Assembly: GCA_030596405.1 (NCBI GenBank)
Contig: JAUVKB010000024.1
Coordinates: 1 to 15,885 of the forward strand
Reading direction: 5' to 3'
Origin: Deltaproteobacteria bacterium
Lineage (GTDB): Bacteria > Desulfobacterota > Desulfobacteria > Desulfobacterales > JAUVKB01
Length of the DNA: 15,885 nucleotides
Below the pieces are notes generated by a model. The model made no database searches. It saw nothing but the letters and a program-made list of their open reading frames with translations, and had not been told where the DNA came from. The translations under genes were made by a program, and so were the position numbers. Positions 1 through 6,999 of this stretch are shown one piece after another (the first letter of the stretch is position 1; the number at the start of each line of letters is the position of its first letter).

Positions 1-1900
1 CTTGAAACTCCTTGATCTTGGCAATGGCCTCCTTGATGCTTGCGTGATTATAGTCACGCAAATACGCCGTAACAGTTGCGTTTTGATATTCCGGCAGACT
101 GACAAACCTTGCTATTTCACCCGGCCGCATGCTTGAGGAAAGCTGGAAAAATATCTGCCCCAAATCCCTTTTTGACTTTGGAACCATATCCCATTTGGGC
201 GATCCTTCATGATACATCCTGTAGGTTTTTCGTACAAGATCCGCAAAGCTTATAGCCCCGCCCACGTTTGCAACCTCATGTTTCATATAGAGCCCTAGTT
301 CTTCCAACAGTCTTAGCGAGTTTCGATCCTTTATGGCTCCTTGTGCCACAGTAAACTGGTCTGCTTCTCCAGATTCTTCGCCTACCCGCTCCAGGATTGA
401 TCGGCCCTTGAACCTGGAATAGTCCACCTTTTCCTCAAGAACCTCTTTTTTGCCCTCAAGAACTACAATAAGCTGGGAAGCGCCGGCAAAATTATTGTTC
501 ATTTTCTGCATGGCAATATTATACTCGTGATCAGGGTATAAAATAGCGCCGCCTGCGCTAGAATCTCCAACCTTTAAATATCTGGTGGTAATAGCGCCCC
601 CTCCAAAAATCAGCACAAGGACAAAAAAACCGACAACCCATTTGGCTCTAGGCCCTGACAACTTGTAAAGAATACTGGTAAAAATACTGTAAGCAGTTTT
701 TTTTGTCATTGTCTCCAATGATATTTCTTTTTGCTTGAGACGCTCGTCATCCGGAGACGGTGAATACCAGTAGGAAATAATAATAGGATTTAAAACAACA
801 ACGGCAATAAATATGCTGATGATCCAGAAGGATGAAAAGTATGCAAGTTTCTGCATCAGCGGTATGGTCGCGATGGCAATGGTTAAAACTCCCAGACCGT
901 CTGTTGTAATGGCCAAAAGGGCCGGCGGGTACAGGGCTGAATATGCTTTTACCAGCGCTGCTTTTTTGTCTCTGGTTTCTAAAAACTCCTGGTGGAATCT
1001 TTCAAGGCACTGGCACGAGTGGGACAGAGCCCTTGCAGAAAGAAGTATCGGCACTACAAGAAGGAGCGGATCAATATTAATACCTACGGCCGATGCAAAA
1101 CCGAGCCCCCATATTGCGCTTACAAGCCCGGAAACAAGGGGAATAAGTACGCCGCCTAGTCTTCGAAAATATATAATCAGCAAAACAATCATCGACAAAA
1201 CAGTAATGCACAGGATAAAATAAATTTGAGGCTGATAGTGGCTTATCCATGCATACAGCATCGGATATCCGGCGACATGGCACTTGTGATTTTCATCTTC
1301 AATAGATTTTACAAGCTTGCTTACAGTATTATAAAGATATAAAAGGTCTACCCCTTCTTCCCAGAATCCGGCATAAAGGGCGGTCGATTTATCATCAAAG
1401 GAAACATAAAATCCCCTCAACCCTTCATTTGCGTAAACAGCTTTTTTTAATTTTTCGCATTCCGCGGGAGTTTCAGGGACTCCTTCATACATAAGGGAAT
1501 ACAGCCCTATCCCCTGTGAATCTATCACGACCTGTTTTACGGAAGGATGCGCTATGGAGCTGACCTGAATAGGGTTGCAGCCCTTGATCTTCAGGATGCC
1601 CAGCGTCAAGTCGGTGATTTTTTTCATCGTGGCCGGGTTGTAAATATCACCGTCTTTTTTTTCAAGAATAATAGACAGTACGTTTGCGGAACCGAACATG
1701 CCCCGAAATTCTTTATAGAGTTTTATATATTCGTGCTTTGGCGGATAAATTTCAAAAAAATCAGTCTTAACCGTCAGCTTTGTAACTATTGAATAAAAAG
1801 ACAAAACCGTAGCAAACGCCAAAAACAGAAGAATAAAAAGTCGATATTTTAACTGGAAATCGACTACGGTTATCCATAATTTATTTACTTTCTCTTTCAT
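1..1900 (-). CDS. RND/MMPL-family exporter, 3' end beyond the left edge
   Basis: The frame is open from an ATG at 1898-1900 to the window edge (633 visible residues, C-terminus missing). The layout is RND-like. There is one membrane helix at about 20-38, a periplasmic porter loop to about 225, then a helix block: about 226-245, 250-272, 276-292, 325-345 and 357-378. A cytosolic link follows, helix 7 at about 420-436, and then the second porter loop. The motif ARALSHS (289-295) and the TTDGLG motif with Asp334 in a membrane helix resemble the COG1033 'predicted exporter' branch, where a membrane Asp is the likely proton relay. An AAAGGAG lies 13 bases before the ATG. The gene is 80 bases downstream of the Ycf48-like gene on the same strand, a pairing I recall as common next to beta-barrel proteins in gene sets for hydrophobic compounds. 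The substrate cannot be read from sequence; a lipid, hopanoid or aromatic compound is inference. Confidence 0.9.
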   Translation of the reverse strand, partial: MKEKVNKLWITVVDFQLKYRLFILLFLAFATVLSFYSIVTKLTVKTDFFEIYPPKHEYIKLYKEFRGMFGSANVLSIILEKKDGDIYNPATMKKITDLTLGILKIKGCNPIQVSSIAHPSVKQVVIDSQGIGLYSLMYEGVPETPAECEKLKKAVYANEGLRGFYVSFDDKSTALYAGFWEEGVDLLYLYNTVSKLVKSIEDENHKCHVAGYPMLYAWISHYQPQIYFILCITVLSMIVLLIIYFRRLGGVLIPLVSGLVSAIWGLGFASAVGINIDPLLLVVPILLSARALSHSCQCLERFHQEFLETRDKKAALVKAYSALYPPALLAITTDGLGVLTIAIATIPLMQKLAYFSSFWIISIFIAVVVLNPIIISYWYSPSPDDERLKQKEISLETMTKKTAYSIFTSILYKLSGPRAKWVVGFFVLVLIFGGGAITTRYLKVGDSSAGGAILYPDHEYNIAMQKMNNNFAGASQLIVVLEGKKEVLEEKVDYSRFKGRSILERVGEESGEADQFTVAQGAIKDRNSLRLLEELGLYMKHEVANVGGAISFADLVRKTYRMYHEGSPKWDMVPKSKRDLGQIFFQLSSSMRPGEIARFVSLPEYQNATVTAYLRDYNHASIKEAIAKIKEFQ

Positions 1901-1950
1901 TAGTTTAACAAAACTCCTTTCCTGGATATTTGTTTTTAAAATATATTAAA

Positions 1951-1965
1951 TTTGCAATTTGCAAA
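1951..1965. repeat. 15-bp palindrome in the ycf48-like/RND gap
   Basis: TTTGCAA, one central T, then TTGCAAA: a perfect 7-bp inverted repeat, also readable as two tandem AATTTGC heptamers. It sits in the 80-base AT-rich gap between the Ycf48-like stop and the RND start. The 1-base centre is too tight for an RNA hairpin, so a protein-binding site is the only role I can suggest; it may be chance in AT-rich DNA. Confidence 0.3.
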
Positions 1966-1980
1966 GACATTGTTTTTATA

Positions 1981-2970
1981 TTATCGAGAATTGCGCTTTA
2001 CAACGTCGAAATTTTTGATAAACAGCAATGATCCCACTGCTCCGGCTATAAGATATTTGTTCTCGCTGATTCTGCTTACGCCCTGGTACCAGATGTGCTT
2101 CATGCTGAGCGGAGCATCAATCTGTTTCCATTTTCTGCCTTTGGTATCGCTTGCAAAAATTGATGCGGATTCGCCTACGGCAAGAGCCGTTTCATTAAAA
2201 AAACTTACGTTGAAAACAGAGGCGCCTATACCCGGCAGCTCTTCCCATGTTTTACCGCCGTCTTCAGTTGAAACCGCAACACCTTCCATTCCGACTGCCA
2301 GGCCGCTCCCCTTGTTTTGCGGGTCAAAAGCTATCCCGAAAAAAGTCCTTCCAAGACCAACATCCTGCATTTCCCAGGTTTTGCCGCCATCGGTGGTATG
2401 GTAAATAAATCCCATTTCCGATCCGATACAGCCTTCATTTTTATCTATAAAATCAATACAATACAGCATGATATCGTCTTCAAGGGAAACATCGACCCAT
2501 GTTTTACCGCCGTCTTCGGTTAAAATAATTTTTCCCCAGTCACCGCAGGCAACGCCGTGAAGTTCGTCGGTAAATTTAACCGCAAAAAAATGATTTTCCA
2601 AAGGCGCTTTCTGGCGCGTCCACGATTTGCCGCCATCTTCAGTGGCAAGAATCAACCCGCACTGTCCCACAGCCCAGCCCTTATCTTTATTAAGAAACGA
2701 CAGGCTGAAAATTGAATCTTTTGTTCCTGTTTGCTTTTTTAACCACGTTTTCCCGCCGTCATCAGTACAAAAAAAGCTGCCGGCCTTTCCGCTGATAAAT
2801 CCGTGTGTTTCATCAATAAATAAAACTTCATAACAATTATAGTCTAATTGCTCGTAGCCTATTTTACCATTTCTATCTGTTGCAAAAGCGCAAAGAACGG
2901 TTGAACTGATAGCGGTAAACACTAAGAATAAAACAATCAAACAATAAGCAAATAAATACTTTTTTCCCAT
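1981..2970 (-). CDS. Secreted Ycf48-like (BNR/Asp-box) beta-propeller protein
   Basis: 329 residues with a signal peptide: Lys at 3-4, a hydrophobic core at about 6-28, and a probable signal peptidase I site after AFA at residue 30. The mature part is a string of six Asp-box units of the form (E/T/D)DGGK(T/S)W, at about residues 70-76, 111-117, 152-158, 193-199, 236-242 and a degenerate one (DTKGRKW) at 275-281. Regular spacing of about 40 residues fits a periplasmic beta-propeller of the photosystem II assembly factor Ycf48/BNR type. There is no photosystem here; in non-phototrophs these proteins are commonly annotated next to RND exporters, as seen directly downstream, so a periplasmic adaptor or scaffold role is likely but inferred. 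A GGGAGG lies about 10 bases before the ATG and supports this start. Confidence 0.88.
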   Translation of the reverse strand: MGKKYLFAYCLIVLFLVFTAISSTVLCAFATDRNGKIGYEQLDYNCYEVLFIDETHGFISGKAGSFFCTDDGGKTWLKKQTGTKDSIFSLSFLNKDKGWAVGQCGLILATEDGGKSWTRQKAPLENHFFAVKFTDELHGVACGDWGKIILTEDGGKTWVDVSLEDDIMLYCIDFIDKNEGCIGSEMGFIYHTTDGGKTWEMQDVGLGRTFFGIAFDPQNKGSGLAVGMEGVAVSTEDGGKTWEELPGIGASVFNVSFFNETALAVGESASIFASDTKGRKWKQIDAPLSMKHIWYQGVSRISENKYLIAGAVGSLLFIKNFDVVKRNSR

Positions 2971-3055
2971 TAACTTAGCCCCTCCCTTAGCCTAAAATAA
3001 AAATTTCCCTTATATCCCGCCTTCCTCAACTATACTCCCATTCTTTTCGCTAATA

Positions 3056-3069
3056 TACGTTGAAACGTA
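3056..3069. promoter_or_regulatory. Inverted repeat upstream of the ycf48-like gene, candidate operator
   Basis: TACGTT-GA-AACGTA is a perfect 6-bp inverted repeat with a 2-base centre, about 86 bases before the Ycf48-like start. It lies in the 213-base gap downstream of the GntR-type regulator gene. A dimeric regulator could bind it, the neighbouring GntR protein being the obvious candidate. No convincing -35/-10 pair was found beside it. Confidence 0.35.
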
Positions 3070-3183
3070 CGGAATATTGTCCATTGTTCCCCATTCCTGC
3101 AACGCCTAACGAGCCGTAATTGAGCCTGCCATCAAGAATATCACAATATACGCAGCCAAAGTGCTTATACGACCAAAATTCTA

Positions 3184-3924
3184 TTACTTCTGTTTCAATT
3201 CCATTGTATAGTGGTATGTATCGGCATGAAAATAGGTTATTCCTACTTCAATGGGCATGTCATTGGCCACAAAGTATACCTGTTCCAGTTCAAGAACCGG
3301 TTCATCCTTCTTTACCGCCAGATACCGGGCGACATGTTCATCCGCCTTTACCGCCCTGAAAGTCTGACGGACTTTCTGTATGGTCAGACCAAGTTCCCTT
3401 TCCAGAACAGTCAGCACGATCTCGCTAGTAAGCCGCTTGTCCCGGAAGTAATGAGCATACTCTGATGAAATGCTGACGACAGAAAAACATAGGGGATGCT
3501 CGTTCTGATATCTGGAACCGCGAACACAAAAAATTTTTTTGCCATTCTCCAGGCGTAGAAGATCAGAAATTCTAGCAGAAGGTGTTATAAGACCCCTGTA
3601 ATGAATCTTTCTGTCAAACTTGGCAAAATTTGACGATTTAACCAGATCACGGCTTGTATCAAAGTGATGTACAACTTCCTGACTGGGATCCGGTTCATTT
3701 ATGAAAGTGCCCTTGCCGGGTATTCTGAATATAAGACCTTCATTTAAGAGCCCGGCAAAAGCCTGCCTCACCGTAGTGCGGCTTACTCCATATTCATTGC
3801 AGAGTTCACTTTCCGTAGGTAATGGCTCTTTGGTAGAAATTTTGCCCGATAAAATTTTTTTTCTTAAAATTTTCTGAAGTTGAAAATAGAGGGGAATATG
3901 GTCTCTGCTTAACGGCATAGGCAT
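3184..3924 (-). CDS. GntR-family (HutC subfamily) transcriptional regulator
   Basis: 246 residues. Residues about 8-77 form the GntR winged helix: PLYFQLQKILRKKI, then LPTESELCNEYGVSRTTVRQ (recognition helix about 47-60) and the wing GKGTFI (70-75). Residues about 98-240 form a UTRA ligand-binding domain, with a typical late segment of the ADEHVARYLAV / EPVLELEQVYF / PIEVGITYFHAD kind. HutC-type UTRA domains bind small molecules (histidine catabolites, sugar phosphates, fatty acids in relatives) and release the operator. Here the gene lies between the beta-barrel gene and the Ycf48/RND pair, so it probably controls this module. The start at 3924 gives MPMPLSRDH; no good Shine-Dalgarno is visible before it, and an alternative ATG lies two codons on. 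Length is normal for the family. Confidence 0.92.
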   Translation of the reverse strand: MPMPLSRDHIPLYFQLQKILRKKILSGKISTKEPLPTESELCNEYGVSRTTVRQAFAGLLNEGLIFRIPGKGTFINEPDPSQEVVHHFDTSRDLVKSSNFAKFDRKIHYRGLITPSARISDLLRLENGKKIFCVRGSRYQNEHPLCFSVVSISSEYAHYFRDKRLTSEIVLTVLERELGLTIQKVRQTFRAVKADEHVARYLAVKKDEPVLELEQVYFVANDMPIEVGITYFHADTYHYTMELKQK

Positions 3925-3942
3925 AAGTAATAATTAATTTGT

Positions 3943-3954
3943 CATAATATTATG
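3943..3954. promoter_or_regulatory. Perfect palindrome at the GntR start, candidate autoregulatory operator
   Basis: CATAATATTATG is a perfect 12-bp palindrome 18 bases before the regulator's ATG, between the candidate -10 and the start. Ten bases of it (AATATTATGT, 3947-3956) recur exactly at 4003-4012, overlapping the candidate -35. Two copies bracketing the promoter fit autorepression by a dimeric GntR protein, but the region is AT-rich and the site does not match a consensus I can name with certainty. Confidence 0.4.
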
Positions 3955-3987
3955 TTATCATTATTTTGGTACTTATATATGGTGCCT

Positions 3988-4015
3988 TTTAAACTATAGA
4001 TCAATATTATGTCAA
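3988..4015 (-). promoter_or_regulatory. Candidate sigma-70 promoter for the GntR-type gene
   Basis: On the minus strand a perfect -35 TTGACA (4010-4015) is followed after 16 bases by TTTAAA (3988-3993). Upstream of the -35 lies an A-rich tract (minus-strand A7-T-A7, about 4021-4038) that could act as an UP element. The distance to the ATG at 3924 leaves a leader of about 55-60 bases. Confidence 0.5.
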
Positions 4016-4084
4016 GCAGATTTTTTTATTTTTTTGTCCGGAAAAAATTGGCGAGCGATACATTGTTGGCATGAAAAATGCTTT

Positions 4085-4115
4085 CCCCCTGTGCCGATGA
4101 AAATAAGACAGAGGG
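4085..4115 (-). terminator. Possible weak terminator after the beta-barrel gene
   Basis: Directly after the TAG of the beta-barrel gene the minus strand reads CCCTCTGT, a 15-base loop, then ACAGGGGG: an 8-bp stem with one G-T pair. Only a short, interrupted T-run follows (ATTTTT, starting about six bases past the stem). This may attenuate rather than stop transcription into the regulator gene. Confidence 0.35.
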
Positions 4116-5153
4116 CTAGAACATATAAGTCATCATGAAATGACCGGCCTTTATAACCGGAGCATTTCTTCCATCCAGCTCCTGACTGTATTTAAAATAA
4201 AACATAAGATTCGGTTTGGGATTATATTGCAGGCCTAGTGCTCCTCCGATCGTGTAAAAGTCCCCATCATTCTGTTTTTTGCCGTTTAATTCAGACTCAT
4301 TAATTGCAAACTGAAAATCAGGTTGAACAAAAAATCCATATTTCATAGACATGTCGGTATAATAAGTAAAAATAAAATTGTGTTCCGTAAGATCATGGTC
4401 ATCCCAGTTAGTGTCGTGATTTTTTGTTCTAAATTCAACATTGCTACCATAATCGATCATAAGCAACCCGTTGCCAATCGGAACTCTTGCGTGCATCAAT
4501 ATGCCGGGATAAATTTTCCAATAATTTAACCCAAGATTAACCGGATCATTTTTATCATAATCAGCGGTCGGAGCCGACAGACAAAGACCTACTCCGATAT
4601 GAAACATCCTGTTAAAAAAATGTCTGCCAAAATAATGCGCAGACATCAGATCCGCCATTCCGGAAGCGCTTTGATCTTTTATGCCGTCATGATTCATCTT
4701 TATGTCTGCGGCTGTAACTATCAACACATTTGTTAGCTGCCACGGACTTTTTTCTCCCCATAAACGCTTGGCATAACCAATTTTGGTAATCAGCATTCCT
4801 GCTGAAATTCTGCTCGCTCCTAAAATTTCATCTAAATTCTTTTTGCTACTTTTATCATCAAACATCTTGTTGTATTCAATAAATCTGACATGCTGTTTAA
4901 TCATCCATCCTGTCGGCACATCTTCAGCCCAGACACCAGGCATTGAATACAAATGATAATCACCTAAGCCATAGGCGCTGGAAGATAATAAAAAAATGAT
5001 AATTGCGGATGCTGCCAATTGTTCGGCTGTAAAGCGGACACTTCTTTTTGCCAAAATCGTCACCCTTTTCGCTACAAGGTTAAATTTAAAGTTATGTGCC
5101 GCAGCAAAAAGCATCCCAATATATAGCAGAGCCGGATATAAAGCAGCAAACAT
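4116..5153 (-). CDS. Outer-membrane beta-barrel transporter-like protein (MetA/SphA type)
   Basis: 345 residues from the ATG at 5153. The body from about residue 65 shows alternating polar/hydrophobic strands rich in Tyr, Phe, Asn and Asp (for example NLGLNYWKIYPGILMHARV) and ends in ...HFMMTYMF. A C-terminal Phe is the hallmark of outer-membrane barrels. Features such as the mature start GDYHLYSMPGVW and the HYFGRHFFNRMFHIGVGL segment resemble the 'MetA-pathway of phenol degradation'/SphA transporter families, whose members are thought to pass hydrophobic or aromatic molecules. The start is uncertain. The signal peptide seems to be AKRSVRF...AIIIFLLSSSAYG, preceded by a TTG at 5054 with an AGGG seven bases or so upstream. 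The ATG at 5153 adds 33 residues with a second hydrophobic stretch and has only a weak AGG. It is the first gene of the minus-strand envelope group. Confidence 0.72.
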   Translation of the reverse strand: MFAALYPALLYIGMLFAAAHNFKFNLVAKRVTILAKRSVRFTAEQLAASAIIIFLLSSSAYGLGDYHLYSMPGVWAEDVPTGWMIKQHVRFIEYNKMFDDKSSKKNLDEILGASRISAGMLITKIGYAKRLWGEKSPWQLTNVLIVTAADIKMNHDGIKDQSASGMADLMSAHYFGRHFFNRMFHIGVGLCLSAPTADYDKNDPVNLGLNYWKIYPGILMHARVPIGNGLLMIDYGSNVEFRTKNHDTNWDDHDLTEHNFIFTYYTDMSMKYGFFVQPDFQFAINESELNGKKQNDGDFYTIGGALGLQYNPKPNLMFYFKYSQELDGRNAPVIKAGHFMMTYMF

Positions 5154-5201
5154 ACTGCGGCAACCTAAAAGTTTGAACGTTGCTAATACATTAATTTGGA
5201 T

Positions 5202-5432
5202 TCAAATACTGGGTATTGATTGTATTGTCAATGAGCGATTTTGCTGTAATATGTCTAAAGTCCGGGATTTCGGGCACAGAAAGCCTGACTGCCCGAGTGT
5301 GGTTTTTAAAAACAGGATTTTTGCAGGATAATCCGGTTCCCTGATGTAATCATACTTGCAGGGACCCGGTTTCTCGTCATTAAGGATATTGACAGGATGC
5401 TCTTTTGACAGGCGGCCGTGCTCTTTAAAACG
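5202..5432 (-). other. Intergenic stretch with a start-less open frame; no clear gene
   Basis: The 319 bases between the beta-barrel gene and the radical SAM gene hold no intact CDS. On the minus strand one frame is open for 76 codons after a TAA (5433-5435) and reads protein-like (it includes HPVNILNDEKPGPCKYDY). It has no ATG or GTG start, and its only TTG lies close to the stop. It may be a gene remnant or chance. A hairpin also lies here, TCGGGCA (5270-5276) with TGCCCGA (5290-5296), without a proper T-run on the minus strand. Confidence 0.3.
5203..5231 (-). promoter_or_regulatory. Candidate sigma-70 promoter for the beta-barrel gene
   Basis: On the minus strand, TTGACA (5226-5231), a 17-base spacer, then TATTTG (5203-5208, half match to TATAAT). 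It lies 50 bases before the ATG at 5153, which gives some support to that longer start. The -10 is weak. Confidence 0.4.
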
Positions 5433-5472
5433 TTAATAACTTCCTCTTTGTATATAAAAATATTTGTATCGC

Positions 5473-6660
5473 TCAGGAACTATCAGGTCTTGGCGTTGTT
5501 TCATTTGCTTTTTCCATTAATATGCATCCATTTACCCAGCAGTTTGGGTCAGACTGCATGAAATCACCGGTCCGGATAAATGCGGCCCGGCGGCACCCTC
5601 CGCATACATACCGGTAAATACAATTGCCACATTTTCCTTTCAGATTTTCCCTGTTCCGCAATTTTTTGAACAGCTCTCCTTCAGCCCATATTTCTGTTAA
5701 ACTTCTCTCTAACAGGTTTGAATTTTCCACTTCCTGATGAATAAGGCAGCCCGTGGCGACCCGGCCCTGAGCCGTGATCATATAGCTGTATATTCCGCTT
5801 ATGCAGCCTACTCCGAAGTTCATAAAATCACAGGGCATGTCAGGGTCTGCAAGTATTTTCTGGGTCAGCTCCTGCTCGCTTATAATATAACGGTTTTCGA
5901 ACTGAATCTTGTCGAGCCCTCTTTTTTTCTGTTCTTCCCAGAGAATATGCTGGGCTTCACGCCTCTGATCCATGCTTAAGCCCCATTTATGTTTTCCGGT
6001 GGAATGGCCGACCGGCAAAAATTCCACCATAATAAACTGGACCCGAAGCTCTTTTGTTAAATCCAAAAGAGGAACCAGATCGTCAAAATTGACACTCGAA
6101 AGGGTCATAATCAGATAGATGCTGCCGATCCCGTAGCTGCGAAATAACTTTAAAGCATTCAGAGCCTTGTCAAAAGTGCCTTTTCCTCTGTTCCATTCAT
6201 GATTTTTTTTAAGCCCGTCTATGCTGACCTTGACCTGTGAGAGTCCGGCTTTGGTCAGTGCTGAGGCCGTCCGGTCATCAAGCATGGTGCCGTTGGTATT
6301 AAGCGCCACATAAATATTTTTTTGGACGGCGTAAGATATAATCTCGGCCAGATCTGGGCGTAACAAAGGTTCTCCGCCTGCAAACTGTATGGCGGTTGTA
6401 CCTGCCCTGCTTACATTATCGAGTATTTTAAAAATCTGTTCAGTGCTTAATTCTTTGTCTGATTTATTTTTGGCAGACCTGGTTTTCCTTGAGCAGAGGT
6501 GTGCATCTGCAAAACAGAAACGGCAGGCCAGATTGCAATCCTCGGTGAGGCTGAACCAGGCAAACATCGGCTGGGCCTGTTCTACAGCACGATAATATTT
6601 ATTTCTGGTAATATTAAGAAATTTTTTTTCTCCAATACCACCAATTTTTTTTATTACCAT
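5473..6660 (-). CDS. Radical SAM/SPASM-domain enzyme
   Basis: 395 residues. The radical SAM core begins with FSLTEDCNLACRFCF: Cys42, Cys46 and Cys49 form the CX3CX2C ligand set for the SAM-binding [4Fe-4S] cluster. It continues with GGEP (95-98), LNTNG (120-124) and SIDG (146-149). The C-terminal part carries a SPASM-type cysteine set: Cys286, Cys305, Cys344, Cys347, Cys353, Cys356, Cys374 and Cys379 (plus Cys277), enough for one or two auxiliary [4Fe-4S] clusters. The WFSLTxxCNLxCxxC beginning recalls the NirJ/AhbC/AhbD (heme pathway) and peptide-maturase branches. No precursor peptide or heme genes are adjacent, so I leave the substrate open. An in-frame TAA just upstream and GGGAG nine bases before the ATG support this start. 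It is monocistronic as far as seen and sits beside transposase debris. Confidence 0.9.
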   Translation of the reverse strand: MVIKKIGGIGEKKFLNITRNKYYRAVEQAQPMFAWFSLTEDCNLACRFCFADAHLCSRKTRSAKNKSDKELSTEQIFKILDNVSRAGTTAIQFAGGEPLLRPDLAEIISYAVQKNIYVALNTNGTMLDDRTASALTKAGLSQVKVSIDGLKKNHEWNRGKGTFDKALNALKLFRSYGIGSIYLIMTLSSVNFDDLVPLLDLTKELRVQFIMVEFLPVGHSTGKHKWGLSMDQRREAQHILWEEQKKRGLDKIQFENRYIISEQELTQKILADPDMPCDFMNFGVGCISGIYSYMITAQGRVATGCLIHQEVENSNLLERSLTEIWAEGELFKKLRNRENLKGKCGNCIYRYVCGGCRRAAFIRTGDFMQSDPNCWVNGCILMEKANETTPRPDSS

Positions 6661-6716
6661 CTTGCATTACTCCCTGATTCATCTTTATATTGACGATCTC
6701 GAACCCGTTGGACCTT

Positions 6717-6844
6717 TTCTAATGCTTCGGCAAACAAGTCCCGGGGTCCTTGTCGTAAAATATCGGTCGTAAAATATCGGTTATAGGGTCATCAACAAAT
6801 GGTTCTGGCTTTTTAATTTGAATTACGTTATCTTTAATTATAAT
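6717..6844 (-). pseudogene. Decayed 5' fragment of an IS256-family (mutator) transposase
   Basis: From an ATT at 6842-6844, preceded by an AAAGGA at 6852-6857, the minus strand reads IIKDNVIQIKKPEPFVDDPITDILR. This closely resembles the N-terminus of IS256-family transposases. The frame then breaks inside a 14-bp tandem duplication (6752-6779) and stops at 6719-6721. Deleting one copy restores DDPITDILRQGPRDLFAEALE, which continues the family pattern (usually DDPITDILRQGARxLLAxALEAEV). Beyond about 6717 the resemblance ends, so the rest of the element is gone. The ATT may be a mutated ATG. Family assignment is from memory of the family and not from a search. Confidence 0.68.
6752..6779. repeat. 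14-bp perfect tandem duplication inside the transposase remnant
   Basis: Two adjacent exact copies of GTCGTAAAATATCG (6752-6765 and 6766-6779). Fourteen is not a multiple of three, so the duplication shifts the reading frame of the transposase fragment. It looks like a replication slippage event in DNA no longer under selection. Confidence 0.95.
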
Positions 6845-6999
6845 GTGTATATCCTTTCATTTTTTATTGTTAAAAATTGTCGGGTTATTGCGTAAACAGT
6901 CAATCACTCGAAGGCACCCGAAGGATACACCACCTGATCCCTTAAACACAACTTTTGATTATATCTCCAAGGGGGTACATGCATCGGCGGAACGCAAAA

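Noticed and set aside
813..1223. Plus-strand open frame of 136 codons
   Set aside because: It is antisense to the RND exporter's membrane-helix region; the minus-strand frame carries the family motifs.
5270..5296. TCGGGCA/TGCCCGA hairpin as a plus-strand terminator
   Set aside because: A short T-run follows on the plus strand, but no plus-strand gene precedes it.
6675..6710. GGTTCGA motif on the minus strand resembling a tRNA T-loop
   Set aside because: The flanking bases do not form a T-stem, and no acceptor or anticodon arms are present.
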